The notes under the pieces were generated by a model. The model saw only the letters and a list, made by a program, of their open reading frames with translations. It did not search any database and was not told the DNA's origin. This document shows, piece after piece, positions 13,796 to 27,543 of a stretch of 64,000 nt of DNA; the first letter of the stretch is position 1, and every line of letters starts with the position of its first letter. This stretch comes from Brachycybe producta (lineage: Eukaryota; Arthropoda; Diplopoda; Playtdesmida; Andrognathidae). The position numbers and the translations under genes were made by a program. The DNA is taken from contig JAUPFP010000129.1 of assembly GCA_036925085.1 (NCBI GenBank), positions 1 to 64,000 on the forward strand, in the 5' to 3' direction.

Positions 13796-16700
13796 TTGAA
13801 CGTTTAAGGTTGAACGTTTAAGGTTGAACTTTTAAGGGTTGAACTTTTAAGGTTGAACGTTTAAGGTTGAACGTTTAAGGTTGAACGTTTAAGGTTGAAC
13901 GTTTAAGCTTGAACGTTTAAGGTTGAACGTTTAAGGTTGAACGTTTAATGTTGAACGTTTAAGGTTGAACATTTAAGCATGAACGTTTAAGGTTGAACGT
14001 TTAAGGTTGAACGTTTAAGGTTGAACGTTTAAGGTTGAACTTTTAAGGTTGAACGTTTCAGGTTGAACGTTTAAGGTTGAACGTTTAATTTTGAACGGTT
14101 AAGGTTTAACGTTTAAGGTTGAACATTTAAGCTTGAACGTTTAAGGTTGAACGTTTAAGGTTGAACGTTTAAGGTTGAACATTTCAGCTTGAACGTTTAA
14201 GGTTGAACGTTTAAGGATGAACATTTAAGGTTCATCGTTTAAGGTTGAACATTTAAGGTTGAACGTTTAAGGTTGAACGTTTAAGGTTGAACGTTTAAGG
14301 TTGAACGTTTAAGATTGAACGTTTAAGTTTGAACGTTTAAGGGTTGAACGTTTAAGATTGAACGTTTAAGGTTTTACATTTAAGGTTTCACGTTTAAGGG
14401 TTTCACGTTTAAGGTTTCATGTTTAAGGTTTCACGTTTAAGGTTGAATGTTTAAGGTTGAACGTTTAAGGTTGAACGTTTTAAGGGTTGAACGTTTAAGG
14501 GTTGAACGTTTAATTTTGAACGGTTAAGGTTGAACATTTAAGGTTCATCGTTTAAGGTTGAACATTTAAGGTTGAGCATTTAAGGTTGAATGTTTAAGGT
14601 TGAACGTTTAAGGTTGAACGTTTAAGATTGAACGTTTAAGGTTGAACGTTAATGTTGAACGTTTAAGATTGAACGTTTAAGGGTTTTACGTTTAAGGGTT
14701 TCACGTTTAAGGTTTCACGTTTAAGGTTGAACGTTTAAGGGTTTCACGTTTAAGGTTGAACGTTTAAGGTTGAACGTTTAAGGTTGAACGTTTTAGGTTG
14801 AACGTTTAAGGTTGAACGTTTAAGGTTGAACGTTTAAGGTTGAACGGTTTAAGATTGAACGTTTAAGGTTGAACGTTTTAGGTTGAACGTTTAAGATTGA
14901 ACGTTTAAGGTTGAACGTTTAAGGTTGAACGTTTAAGGCTGAACGTTTAAGATTCAACGTTTAAGGTTGAACGTTTAAGGTTGAACGTTTAATTTTGAAC
15001 GTTAAGGTTGAACGTTTAAGGTTGAACGTTTAAGGTTGAACATTTAAACTTGAACGTTTAAGGTTGAACGTTTAAGGTTGAATGTTTAAGGTTGAACATT
15101 TAAGCTTGAATGTTTAAGGTTGAACGTTTAAGGTGAACGTTTAAGGTTGAACTTTTAAGGTTGAACGTTTAAGGTTGAACGTTTAAGGTTGAACGTTTAA
15201 GGTTGAACGTTTAAGGTTGAACGTTTAAGATTGAACATTTAAGGTTGAACATTTTAAGCTTGAACGTTTAAGGTTGAACGTTAAAGGTTTCACGTTTAAG
15301 GTTGAACGTTTAAGGTTGAACTTTTAATGTTGAACGTTTAAGGTTGAACGTTTAAGGTTGAACATTTAAGGTTGAACTTTTAAGGTTGAACGTTTAAGGT
15401 TGAACGTTTAAGGTTGAACGTTTAAGGTTGAACGTTTAAGGTTGAACATTTAAGGTTGAACTTTTAAGGTTGAACGTTTAAGGTTGAATGTTTTAGGTTG
15501 AACGTTTAAGGTTGAACGTTTAAGGTTGAACGTTTTAGGTTGAACGTTTAAGGTTGAACGTTTAAGGTTTCACGTTTAAGGTTGAACGTTTAAGATTGAA
15601 CGTTTAAGGTTGAACGTTTAAGGTTGAACGTTTAAGGTTGAACATTTAAGGTTGAACTTTTAAGGTTGAACGTTTAAGGTTGAATGTTTTAGGTTGAACG
15701 TTTAAGGGTTGAACGTTTAAGGTTGAACGTTTTAGGTTGAACGTTTAAGGTTGAACGTTTAAGGTTTCACGTTTAAGGGTTGAACGTTTAAGATTGAACG
15801 TTTTAAGGTTGAACGTTTTAGGTTGAACGTTTAAGATTGAACGTTTAAGGTTGAACGTTTAAGGTTGACTGTTTAAGGCTGAACGTTTAAGATTGAACGT
15901 TTAAGTTGAACGTTAAGGTTGAACATTTAAGGGTTGAACGTTTAATTTTGAACGGTTAAGGTTGAACGTTTAAGGGTTGAACATTTAAGCTTGAACGTTT
16001 AAGGTTGAACGTTTAAGGTTGAATGTTTAAGGTTGAACATTTAAGGCTTGAATGTTTAAGGTTGAACGTTTAAGGTTGAACGTTTAAGGTTGAACGTTTA
16101 AGGTTGAACTTTTAAGGTTGAACGTTTAAGGTTGAACGTTTAAGGTTGAACATTTAAGGTTGAACTTTTAAGGTTGAACGTTTTAGGTTGAACGTTTAAG
16201 GTTGAACGTTTAAGGTTGAACGTTTAAGGCTGAACGTTTAAGATTGAACGTTTAAGGGTTGAACGTTTAAGGTTGAACGTTTAAGGTTGAACGTTTAATT
16301 TTGAACGGTTAAGGTTGAACGTTTAAGGTTGAACATTTAAGCTTGAACGTTTAAGGTTGAACGTTTAAGATTGAACATTTAAGGTTGAACATTTAAGCTT
16401 GAACGTTTAAGGTTGAACGTTTAAGGTTTCACGTTTAAGGTTGAACGTTTAAGGTTGAACTTTTAATGTTGAACGTCTAAGGTTGAACGTTTAAGGTTGA
16501 ACATTTAAGGTTGAACTTTTAAGGTTGAACGTTTAAGGTTGAATGTTTAAGGTTGAACGTTTAAGGTTGAACATTTAAGGTTGAACTTTTAAGGTTGAAC
16601 GTTTAAGGTTGAACGTTTTAGGTTGAACGTTTAAGGTTGAACGTTTAAGGTTGAACGTTTTAGGTTGAACGTTTAAGGTTGAACGTTTAAGGTTTCACGT

Positions 16701-19700
16701 TTAAGGTTGAACGTTCAAGATTGAACGTTTAAGGTTGAACGTTTTAGGTTGAACGTTTAAGATTGAACGTTTAAGGTTGAACGTTTAAGGTTGAACTTTA
16801 AGGTTGAACGTTTAAGGTTGAACGTTTAACGGCTGAACGTTTAAGATTGAACGTTTAAGGTTGAACGTTTAAGTTGAACGTTTAAGGTTGAACGTTTAAG
16901 GTTGAACGTTTAATTTTGAACGGTTTAAGGTTGAACGTTTAAGGTTGAATATTTAAGCTTGAACGTTTAAGGTTGAACGTTTAAGGTTGAATGTTTAAGG
17001 TTGAACATTTAAGCTTGAATGTTTAAGGTTGAACGTTTAAGGTTGAACGTTTAAGGTTGAACGTTTAAGGTTGAACGTTTAAGGTTGAAACTTTTAAGGG
17101 TTGAACGTTTAAGGTTGAACGTTAAGGGTTGAACGTTTAAGGTTGAACGTTTAAGGTTGAACGTTTAAGATTGAACATTTAAGGTTGAACATTTAAGCTT
17201 GAACGTTTAAGGGTTGAACGTTTAAGGTTTCACGTTTAAGGTTGAACGTTTAAGGGTTGAACTTTTAATGTTGAACGTTTAAGGTTGAATGTTTAAGGTT
17301 GAACATTTAAGGTTGAACTTTTAAGGTTGAACGTTTAAGGTTGAACGTTTAAGGTTGAAAGTTTAAGGTTGAACGTTAAGGTTGAACATTTAAGGTTGAA
17401 CTTTTAAGGTTGAACGTTTAAGGTTGAACATTTAAGGTTGAACGTTTAAGGTTGAACGTTTAAGGTTGAACATTTAAGGGTTCATCGTTTAAGGTTGAAC
17501 ATTTAAGGTTGAACGGTTTAAGGTTCATGTTTAAGGTTTCACGTTTAAGGTTGAACGTTTAAGGTTGAATGTTTAAGGTTGAACGTTTAAGGTTGTACGT
17601 TTAAGTTTGAACGTTTAAGGTTGAACGTTTAAGGTTGAACATTTAAGCTTGAACTTTTAAGGTTGAACATTTAAGGTTTCACGTTTAAGGTTGAACGTTT
17701 AAGATTGAACGTTTAAGGTTGAACGTTTAAGGTTGAACGTTTAAGGTTGAACGTTTAATTTTGAAACGGTTAAGGTTGAACGTTTAAGGTTGAACATTTA
17801 AGCTTGAACGTTTAAGGTTGAACGTTTAAGATTGAACATTTAAGGTTGAACATTTAAGGCTTGAACGTTTAAGGTTGAACGTTTAAGGTTTCACGTTTAA
17901 GGGTTGAACGTTTAAGGTTGAACTTTTAATGTTGAACGTCTAAGGTTGAACGTTTAAGGTTGAACATTTAAGGTTGAACTTTTAAGGTTGAACGTTTAAG
18001 GTTGAATGTTTAAGGGTTGAACGTTTAAGGGTTGAACATTTAAGGTTGAACTTTTAAGGTTGAACGTTTAAGGTTGAACGTTTTAGGTTGAACGTTTAAG
18101 GTTGAACGTTTAAGGTTGAACGTTTTAGGTTGAACGTTTAAGGTTGAACGTTTAAGGTTGAACGTTTAAGGTTGAACGTTTTAAGATTGAACGTTTAAGG
18201 TTGAACGTTTTAGGTTGAACGTTTAAGATTGAACGTTTAAGGGTTGAACGTTTTAAGGTTGAACGTTTAAGGTTGAACGTTTAAGGTTGAACGTTTAAGG
18301 TTGAACGTTTAAGGCTGAACGTTTAAGATTGAACGTTTAAGGTTGAACGTTTAAGGTTGAACGTTTAAGGTTGAACGTTTAAGGTTGAACGTTTAATTTT
18401 GAACGGTTAAGGTTGAACGTTTAAGGTTGAATATTTAAGCTTGAACGTTTAAGGTTGAACGTTTAAGGTTGAATGTTTAAGGTTGAACATTTAAGCTTGA
18501 ATGTTTTAAGGTTGAACGTTTAAGGTTGAACGTTTAAGGTTGAACGTTTAAGGTTGAACGTTTAAGGTTGAACTTTTAAGGTTGAACGTTTAAGGTTGAA
18601 CGTTTAAGGTTGAACGTTTAAGGTTGAACGTTTAAGGGTTGAACGTTTAAGATTGAACATTTAAGGTTGAACATTTAAGCTTGGAACGTTTAAGGTTGAA
18701 CGTTTAAGGTTTCACGTTTAAGGTTGAACGTTTAAGGTTGAACTTTTAATGTTGAACGTTTAAGGTTGAATGTTTAAGGTTGAACATTTAAGGTTGAACT
18801 TTTAAGGTTGAACGTTTAAGGTTGAACGTTTAAGGTTGAAAGTTTAAGGTTGAACGTTTAAGGTTGAACATTTAAGGTTGAACTTTTAAGGTTGAACGTT
18901 TAAGGTTGAACATTTAAGGTTGAACGTTTAAGGTTGAACGTTTAAGGGTTGAACATTTAAGGTTCATCGTTTAAGGTTGAACATTTAAGGTTGAACGTTT
19001 AAGGTTTCATGTTTAAGGTTTCACGTTTAAGGGTTGAACGTTTAAGGTTGAATGTTTAAGGTTGAACGTTTAAGGTTGTACGTTTAAGTTTGAACGTTTA
19101 AGGTTGAACGTTTAAGGTTGAACATTTAAGCTTGAACGTTTAAGGTTGAACATTTAAGGTTTCACGTTTAAGGTTGAACGTTTAAGGTTTAACTTTTAAG
19201 GTTGAACGTTTAAGGTTGAACGTTTAAGATTGAACGTTTAAGGTTGAACGTTTAAGGTTGAACGTTTAAGGTTGAACTTTTAAGGTTGAACGTTTAAGGT
19301 TGAACGTTTAAGGTTGAACATTTAAGGTTCATCGTTTAAGGTTGAACATTTAAGGTTGAACTTTTAAGGTTGAACGTTTAAGGTTGAACATTTAAGGTTG
19401 AACGTTTAAGGTTGAACGTTTAAGGTTGAACATTTAAGGTTCATCGTTTAAGGTTGAACATTTAAGGGTTGAACGTTTAAGGTTTCATGTTTAAGGTTTC
19501 ACGTTTAAGGTTGAACGTTTAAGGTTGAATGTTTAAGGTTGAACGTTTAAGGTTGTACGTTTAAGTTTGAACGTTTAAGGTTGAACGTTTAAGGTTGAAC
19601 ATTTAAGCTTGAACGGTTTTAAGGTTGAACATTTAAGGTTTCACGTTTAAGTTGAACGTTTAAGATTGAACGTTTAAGGTTGAACGTTTAAGGTTGAACG

Positions 19701-22700
19701 TTTAAGGTTGAACGTTTAATTTTGAACGGTTAAGGTTGAACGTTTAAGGTTGAACATTTAAGCTTGAACGTTTAAGGTTGAACGTTTAAGATTGAACATT
19801 TAAGGTTGAACATTTAAGCTTGAACGTTTAAGGTTGAACGTTTAAGGTTTCACGTTTAAGGTTGAACGTTTAAGGTTGAACTTTTAATGTTGAACGTCTA
19901 AGGTTGAACGTTTAAGGTTGAACATTTAAGGTTGAACTTTTAAGGTTGAACGTTTAAGGTTGAATGTTTAAGGTTGAACGTTTAAGGTTGAACATTTAAG
20001 GTTGAACTTTTAAGGTTGAACGTTTAAGGTTGAACGTTTTAGGTTGAACGTTTAAGGTTGAACGTTTAAGGTTGAACGTTTTAGGTTGAACGTTTAAGGG
20101 TTGAACGTTTAAGGTTTCACGTTTAAGGGTTGAACGTTTAAGATTGAACGTTTAAGGTTGAACGTTTTAGGTTGAACGTTTAAGATTGAACGTTTAAGGG
20201 TTGAACGTTTAAGGTTGAACGTTTAAGGTTGAACGTTTAAGGTTGAACGTTTAAGGCTGAACGTTTAAGATTGAACGTTTAAGGTTGAACGTTTAAGGTT
20301 GAACGTTTAAGGTTGAACGTTTAAGGTTGAACGTTTAATTTTGAACGGTTAAGGTTGAACGTTTAAGGTTGAATATTTAAGCTTGAACGTTTAAGGTTGA
20401 ACGTTTAAGGTTGAATGTTTAAGGTGAACATTTAAGCTTGAATGTTTAAGGTTGAACGTTTAAGGTTGAACGTTTAAGGTTGAACGTTTAAGGTTGAACG
20501 TTTAAGGTTGAACTTTTAAGGTTGAACGTTTAAGGTTGAACGTTTAAGGTTTCACGTTTAAGGTTGAACGTTTAAGGTTGAACTTTTAATGTTGAACGTT
20601 TAAGGTTGAATGTTAAGGTTGAACATTTAAGGTTGAACTTTTAAGGTTGAACGTTTAAGGTTGAACGTTTAAGGTTGAAAGTTTAAGGTTGAACGTTTAA
20701 GGTTGAACATTTAAGGTTGAACTTTTAAGGTTGAACGTTTAAGGTTGAACATTTAAGGTTGAACGTTTTAAGGTTGAACGTTTAAGGTTGAACATTTAAG
20801 GTTCATCGTTTAAGGTTGAACATTTAAGGTTGAACGTTTAAGGTTTCATGTTTAAGGTTTCACGTTTAAGGGTTGAACGTTTAAGGTTGAATGTTTAAGG
20901 TTGAACGTTTAAGGTTGTACGGTTAAGTTTGAACGTTTAAGGTTGAACGTTTAAGGGTTGAACATTTAAGCTTGAACGTTTAAGGTTGAACATTTAAGGG
21001 TTTCACTAGGTTTTTAAGGTTGAACGTTTAAGGTTTAACTTTTAAGGTTGAACGTTTAAGGTTGAACGTTTAAGATTGAACGTTTAAGGGTTGAACGTTT
21101 AAGGTTGAACGTTTAAGGGTTGAACTTTTAAGGTTGAAACGTTTAAGGTTGAACGTTTAAGGTTGAACATTTAAGGTTCATCGTTTAAGGTTGAACATTT
21201 AAGGTTCATCGTTTAAGGTTGAACATTTAAGGTTGAACATTTAAGGTTGAATGTTTAAGGTTGAACTTTTAAGGTTGAACGTTTAAGGTTGAACGTTTAA
21301 GATTGAAAGTTTAAGGTGGAACAATTAAGGTTGAACGTTAAGCTTGAACGTTTAAGGTTGAACGTTTAAGGTTGAACATTTAAGGTTGAACGTTTAAGGT
21401 TGAACGTTTAAGGTTGAACGTTTAAGTTTGAACATTTAAGGTTCATCGTTTAAGGTTGAACATTTAATGTTGAACATTTAAGGTTGAATGTTTAATTATG
21501 AACGTTTAAGGGTTGAACGTTTAAGGGTTGAACGTTTAAGATTGAACGTTTAAGGTTGAACGTTTACGGTTTCACGTTTAAGGTTGAACGTTTAAGGTTT
21601 CACATTTAAGGTTGAACGTTTAAGGTTGAACGTTTAAGGTTGAACATTTAAGGTTCATCGTTTAAGGTTGAACATTTAAGGTTGAACGTTTAAGGTTTCA
21701 TGTTTAAGGTTTCACGTTTAAGGTTGAACGTTTAAGGTTGAATGTTTAAGGTTGAACGTTTAAGGTTGTACGTTTAAGTTTGAACGTTTAAGGTTGAACG
21801 TTTAAGGTTGAACATTTAAGCTTGAACGTTTAAGGTTGAACATTTAAGGTTTCACGTTTAAGGTTGAACGTTTAAGATTGAACGTTTAAGGTTGAACGTT
21901 TAAGGTTGAACGTTTAAGGTTGAACGTTTAATTTTGAACGGTTAAGGTTGAACGTTTAAGGTTGAACATTTAAGCTTGAACGTTTAAGGTTGAACGTTTA
22001 AGATTGAACATTTAAGGTTGAACATTTAAGCTTGAACGTTAAGGTTGAACGTTTAAGGTTTCACGTTTAAGGTTGAACGTTTAAGGTTGAACTTTTAATG
22101 TTGAACGTCTAAGGTTGAACGGTTTAAGGTTGAACATTTAAGGTTGAACTTTTAAGGTTGAACGTTTAAGGTTGAATGTTTAAGGTTGAACGTTTAAGGT
22201 TGAACATTTAAGGTTGAACTTTTAAGGTTGAACGTTTAAGGTTGAACGTTTTAGGTTGAACGTTTAAGGTTGAACGTTAAGGTTGAACGTTTTAGGTTGA
22301 ACGTTTAAGGTTGAACGTTTAAGGTTTCACGTTTAAGGTTGAACTTTTAAGATTGAACGTTTAAGGTTGAACGTTTTAGGTTGAACGTTTAAGATTGAAC
22401 GTTTAAGGTTGAACGTTTAAGGTTGAACGTTTAAGGTTGAACGTTTAAGGTTGAACGTTTAAGGCTGAACGTTTAAGATTGAACGTTTAAGGTTGAACGT
22501 TTAAGGGTTGAACGTTTAAGGTTGAACGTTTAAGGTTGAACGTTTTAATTTTGAACGGTTAAGGTTGAACGTTTAAGCGTTGAATATTTAAGCTTGAACG
22601 TTTAAGGTTGAACGTTTAAGGTTGAATGTTTAAGGTTGAACATTTAAGCTTGGAATGTTTAAGGTTGAACGTTTAAGGTTGAACGTTTTAAGGTTGAACG

Positions 22701-25700
22701 TTTAAGGTTGAACGTTTAAGGTTGAACTTTTAAGGTTGAACGTTTAAGGTTGAACGTTTAAGGTTGAACGTTTAAGGTTGAACGTTTAAGGTTGAACGTT
22801 TAAGATTGAACATTTAAGGTTGAAACATTTAAGCTTGAACGTTTAAGGTTGAACGTTTAGGTTTCACGTTTAAGGTTGAACGTTTAAGGTTGAACTTTTA
22901 ATGTTGAACGTTTAAGGTTGAATGTTTAAGGTTGAACATTTAAGGGTTGAACTTTTAAGGTTGAACGTTTAAGGTTGAACGTTTAAGGTTGAAAGTTTAA
23001 GGTTGAACGTTTAAGGTTTGAACATTTAAGGTTGAACTTTTAAGGTTGAACGTTTAAGGTTGAACATTTAAGGTTGAAACGTTTAAGGTTGAACGTTTAA
23101 GGTTGAACATTTAAGGTTCATCGTTTAAGGTTGAACATTTAAGGTTGAACGTTTAAGGTTTCATGTTTAAGGTTTCACGTTTAAGGTTGAACGTTTAAGG
23201 TTGAATGTTTAAGGTTGAACGTTTAAGGTTGTACGTTTAAGTTTGAACGTTTAAGGTTGAACGTTTAAGGTTGAACATTTAAGCTTGAACGTTTAAGGTT
23301 GAACATTTAAGGTTTCACGTTTAAGGTTGAACGTTTAAGGTTTAACTTTTAAGGTTGAACGTTTAAGGTTGAACGTTTAAGATTGAACGTTTAAGGTTGA
23401 ACGTTTAAGGGTTGAAACGTTTAAGGTTGAACTTTTAAGGTTGAACGTTTAAGGTTGAACGTTTAAGGTTGAACATTTAAGGTTCATCGTTTAAGGTTGA
23501 ACATTTAAGGTTCATCGTTTAAGGTTGAACATTTAAGGTTGAACATTAAGGTGAATGTTTAAGGTTGAACTTTTAAGGTTGAACGTTTAAGGTTGAACGT
23601 TTAAGATTGAAAGTTTAAGGTGGAACAATTAAGGTTGAACGTTTAAGATTGAACATTTAAGGTTGAACATTTAAGGTTGAACATTTAAGCTTGAACGTTT
23701 AAGGTTGAACGTTTAAGGTTGAACATTTAAGGTTGAACGTTTAAGGTTGAACGTTTAAGGTTGAACGTTTAAGTTTGAACATTTAAGGTTCATCGTTTAA
23801 GGTTGAACATTTAATGTTGAACATTTAAGGTTGAATGTTTAATTATGAACGTTTAAGGTTGAACGTTTAAGGTTGAACGTTTAAGATTGAACGTTTAAGG
23901 TTGAACGTTTACGGTTTCACGTTTAAGGTTGAACGTTTAAGGTTTCACATTTAAGGTTGAACGTTTAAGGTTGAACGTTTAAGGTTGAACGACTAAGGTT
24001 GAACGTTTAAGGTTTCACTTTTAATGTTTCACGTTTAAGGTTTCACGTTTAAGGTTTCACGTTTAAGGTTGAACGTTTAAGGTTTCACGTTTAAGGTTTC
24101 ACGTTTAAGGTTGTACATTTAAGATTGAACATTTAAGGTTGAACGTTTAAGGTTGAACGTTTAAGGTTGAACGTTTAAGGTTGAATGTTTAAGGTTGAAC
24201 GTTTAAGGTTGTACGTTTAAGTTTGAACGTTTAAGGTTGAACGTTTAAGGTTGAACGTTTAAGGTTGAACGTTTAAGGTTGAACGTTTAAGGTTGAACGT
24301 TTAAGGTTGAATGTTTAAGGTTGAACGTTTAAGGTTGAACGTTTAAGGCTGAACGTTTAAGATTGAACGTTTAAGGTTGAATGTTTAATGTTGAACGTTT
24401 AAGGTTGAACGTTTAAGGTTGTACGTTTAAGGTTTCATGTTTAAGGTTGAACGTTTAAGGTTTCACGTTTAAGGTTGAACGTTTAGGTTGAACATTTAAG
24501 CTTTAACGTTTAAGGTTGAACGTTTAAGGTTTCACGTTTAAGGTTGAACGTTTAAGGTTTCACGTTTAAGGTTTCACGTTTAAGGTTGTACGTTTAAGGT
24601 TGAATGTTTAAGGTTGAACGTTTAAGGTTGTACTTTTAAGGTTGAACGTTTAAGGTTGAACGTTTAAGGTTGAACGTTTAAGGTTGAACGTTTAAGGTTG
24701 AACGTTTAAGGTTGAACGTTTAAGGTTGAACGTTTAAGGTTGAACGTTTAAGGTTGAACGTTTAAGGTTGAACGTTTAAGGTTGAACGTTTAAGGTTGAA
24801 CGTTTAAGGCTGAACGTTTAAGATTGAACGTTTAAGGATGAACGTTTAAGGTTGAACGTTTAAGGTTGAACGTTTAATTTTGAAAGGTTAAGGTTGAACG
24901 TTTAAGGTTGAACATTTAAGTTTGAACGTTTAAGGTTGAACGTTTAAGGTTGAACGTTTAAGGTTGAACGTTTAATTTTGAACGGTTAAGGTTGAACGTT
25001 TAAGGATGAACATTTAAGCTTGAACGTTTAAGGTTGAACGTTTAAGGTTGAACGTTTAAGGTTGAACGTTTAAGGTTGAACGTTTAAGATTGAACGTTTA
25101 AGGTTGAACGTTTAATTTTGAACGGTTTAAGGTTGAACGTTTAAGGGTTAGAACATTTAAGGTTGAAACATTTAAGGTTGAACGTTTAAGGTTGAACGTT
25201 TAAGGTTGAATGTTTAAGGTTGAACGTTTAAGGTTGAACGTTTAAGGTTGAACGTTTAAGGTTGAACGTTTAAGGTTGAACGTTTAAGGTTGAACGTTTA
25301 AGGTTGAACGTTTAATGTTTCACGTTTAAGGTTTCACGTTTAAGGTTGAACGTTTAAGTTCAATGTTTAAGGTTGAACGTTTAAGGTTGAACATTTAAGG
25401 TTGAACGTTTAAGGTTGAACGTTTAAGGTTGAACGTTTAAGGTTGAACGTTTAAGGCTGAACGTTTAAGATTGAACATTTAAGATTGAACGTTTAAGGTT
25501 TGAACGTTTAAGGTTGAACGTTTAAGGTTGAACGTTTAAGGTTGAACGTTTAAGGTTGAATGTTTAAGGTTGAACGTTTAAGGTTGCAACGTTTAATGTT
25601 TCACGTTTAAGGTTTCACGTTTAAGGTTGAACGTTTAAGGTTCAATGTTTAAGGTTGAACGTTAGTTGTACTTTAAGGTTGTACGTTTAAGTTTGAACGT

Positions 25701-27543
25701 TTAAGGCTGAACGTTTAAGATTGAACGTTTAAGGGATGAACGTTTAAGGATGAACGTTTAAGGTTGAACGTATAAGGTTGAACGCTTAATTTTGAAAGGT
25801 TAAGGTTGAATGTTTAAGGTTGAACATTTAAGCCTGAACGTTTAAGGTTCAACATTTAAGGTTGAACGTTTAAGGTTGAACATTTAAGCTTGAACGTTTA
25901 ACGTTGAACGTTTAAGGTTGAACGTTTAAGGTTGAACGTTTAAGGTTGAACGTTTAAAAGGTTGAACTTTAAAGGTTGAACTTTTAAGGTTGAACGTTTA
26001 AGGTTGAACGTTTAAGGTTGAACGTTTTAAGGTTGAACGTTTAAGGTTGAACATTTAAGGTTCATCGTTTAAGGTTGAACATTTAAGGTTGAACATTTAA
26101 TGTTGAATGTTTAAGGTTGAACGTTTAAGGTTGAACGTTTAAGGTTGAACGTTTAAGGTTGAACGTTTAAGATTGAACGTTTAAGGTTGAACGTTTAAGG
26201 TTGAACGTTTAAGATTGAACGTTTAAGGTTTCACGTTTAAGGTTTCACGTTTAAGGTTGAACGTTTAAGGTTTCACGTTTAAGGTTGAACGTTTAAGGTT
26301 GAACGTTTAAGGTTGAACGTTTAAGGCTGAACGTTTAAGATTGAACGTTTAAGGTTGTAACGTTTAAGGTTGAACGTTTAAGGTTGAACGTTTAATTTTT
26401 GAACGGTTAAGGTTGAACGTTTAAGGGTTGAACATTTAAGCTTGAACGTTTAAGGTTGAATGTTTAAGGTTGAACGTTTAAGGTTTGAACGTTTAGAGGT
26501 TGAAGCGTTTAAGATTGAACGTTTAAGGTTGAACGTTTAATGTTGAACGTTTAAGATTGAACGTTTAAGGTTTTACATTTAAGGTGTTCACGTTTAAGGT
26601 TGAACGTTTAGAGGTTTCACGTTTAAGGTTGAACGTTTAAGGTTGAACGTTTTAGGTTGAACGTTTAAGGTTGAACGTTTAAGGTTTCACGTTAAGGTTG
26701 AACGTTTAAGATTGAACGTTTAAGGGTTGAACGTTTTAGGTTGAACGTTTAAGATTGAACGTTTATAGGTTGAACGTTTAAGGGTTGAACGTTTAAGGTT
26801 GAAACGTTTTAGGTTGAACGTTTAAGGTTGAACGTTTAATTTTGAACGGTTAAGGTTGAACGTTTAAGGTTGAACATTTAAGATTGAACATTTAAGGTTG
26901 AACGTTTAAGGTTGAACGTTTAAGGTTGAATGTTTAAGGTTGAACGTTTAAGGTTGAACGTTTAAGGTTGAACGTTTAAGGTTGAACGTTTAAGGTTGAA
27001 CGTTTAAGGTTGAACGGTTAAGGTTGAACGTTTAATGTTTCACGTTTAAGGTTTCACGTTTAAGGTTGAACGTTTAAGTTCAATGTTTAAGGGTTGAACG
27101 TTTAAGGTTGTACGTTTAAGTTTGAACGTTTAAGGTTGAACATTTAAGGTTGAACGTTTAAGGTTGAACGTTTAAGGTTGAACGTTTAAGGTTGAACGTT
27201 TAAGGCTGAATGTTTAAGATTGAACATTTAAGATTGAACGTTTAACGGTTGAACGTTTAAGGTTGAACGTTTAAGGTTGAACGTTTAAGGTTGAACGTTT
27301 AAGGTTGAATGTTTAAGGGTTGAACGTTTAAGGTTGAACGTTTAATGTTTCATGTTTAAGGTTTCACGTTAAGGTTGAACGTTTAAGGTTCAATGTTTTA
27401 AGGTTGAACGTTTAAGGTTGTACGTTTAAGTTTGAACGTTTAAGGCTGAACGTTTAAGATTGAACGTTTAAGGATGAAACGTTTAAGGATGAACGTTTAA
27501 GGTTGAACGTATAAGGTTGAACGCTTAATTTTGAAAGGTTAAG
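13790..27543 (+). repeat. Right arm of giant inverted repeat (noisy satellite)
   Basis: Satellite in GGTTGAACG orientation, mirroring 1-13,786. It has many departures from the 14-bp phase (TAAGGGTTG, AACGTTTTAAGG, GAAACG, dropped bases), as the left arm does. This density falls abruptly after about 27,543. It contains an internal higher-order repeat of about 2.35 kb (TTTAATTATGAACG at about 21,490 and 23,838) and a tandem copy of about 1.7 kb near its end. Confidence 0.9.

Noticed and set aside
1-27543. Two independent arrays that happen to face each other
   Set aside because: Rare variants match in mirror order from centre to ends, so the arms are copies of one sequence.
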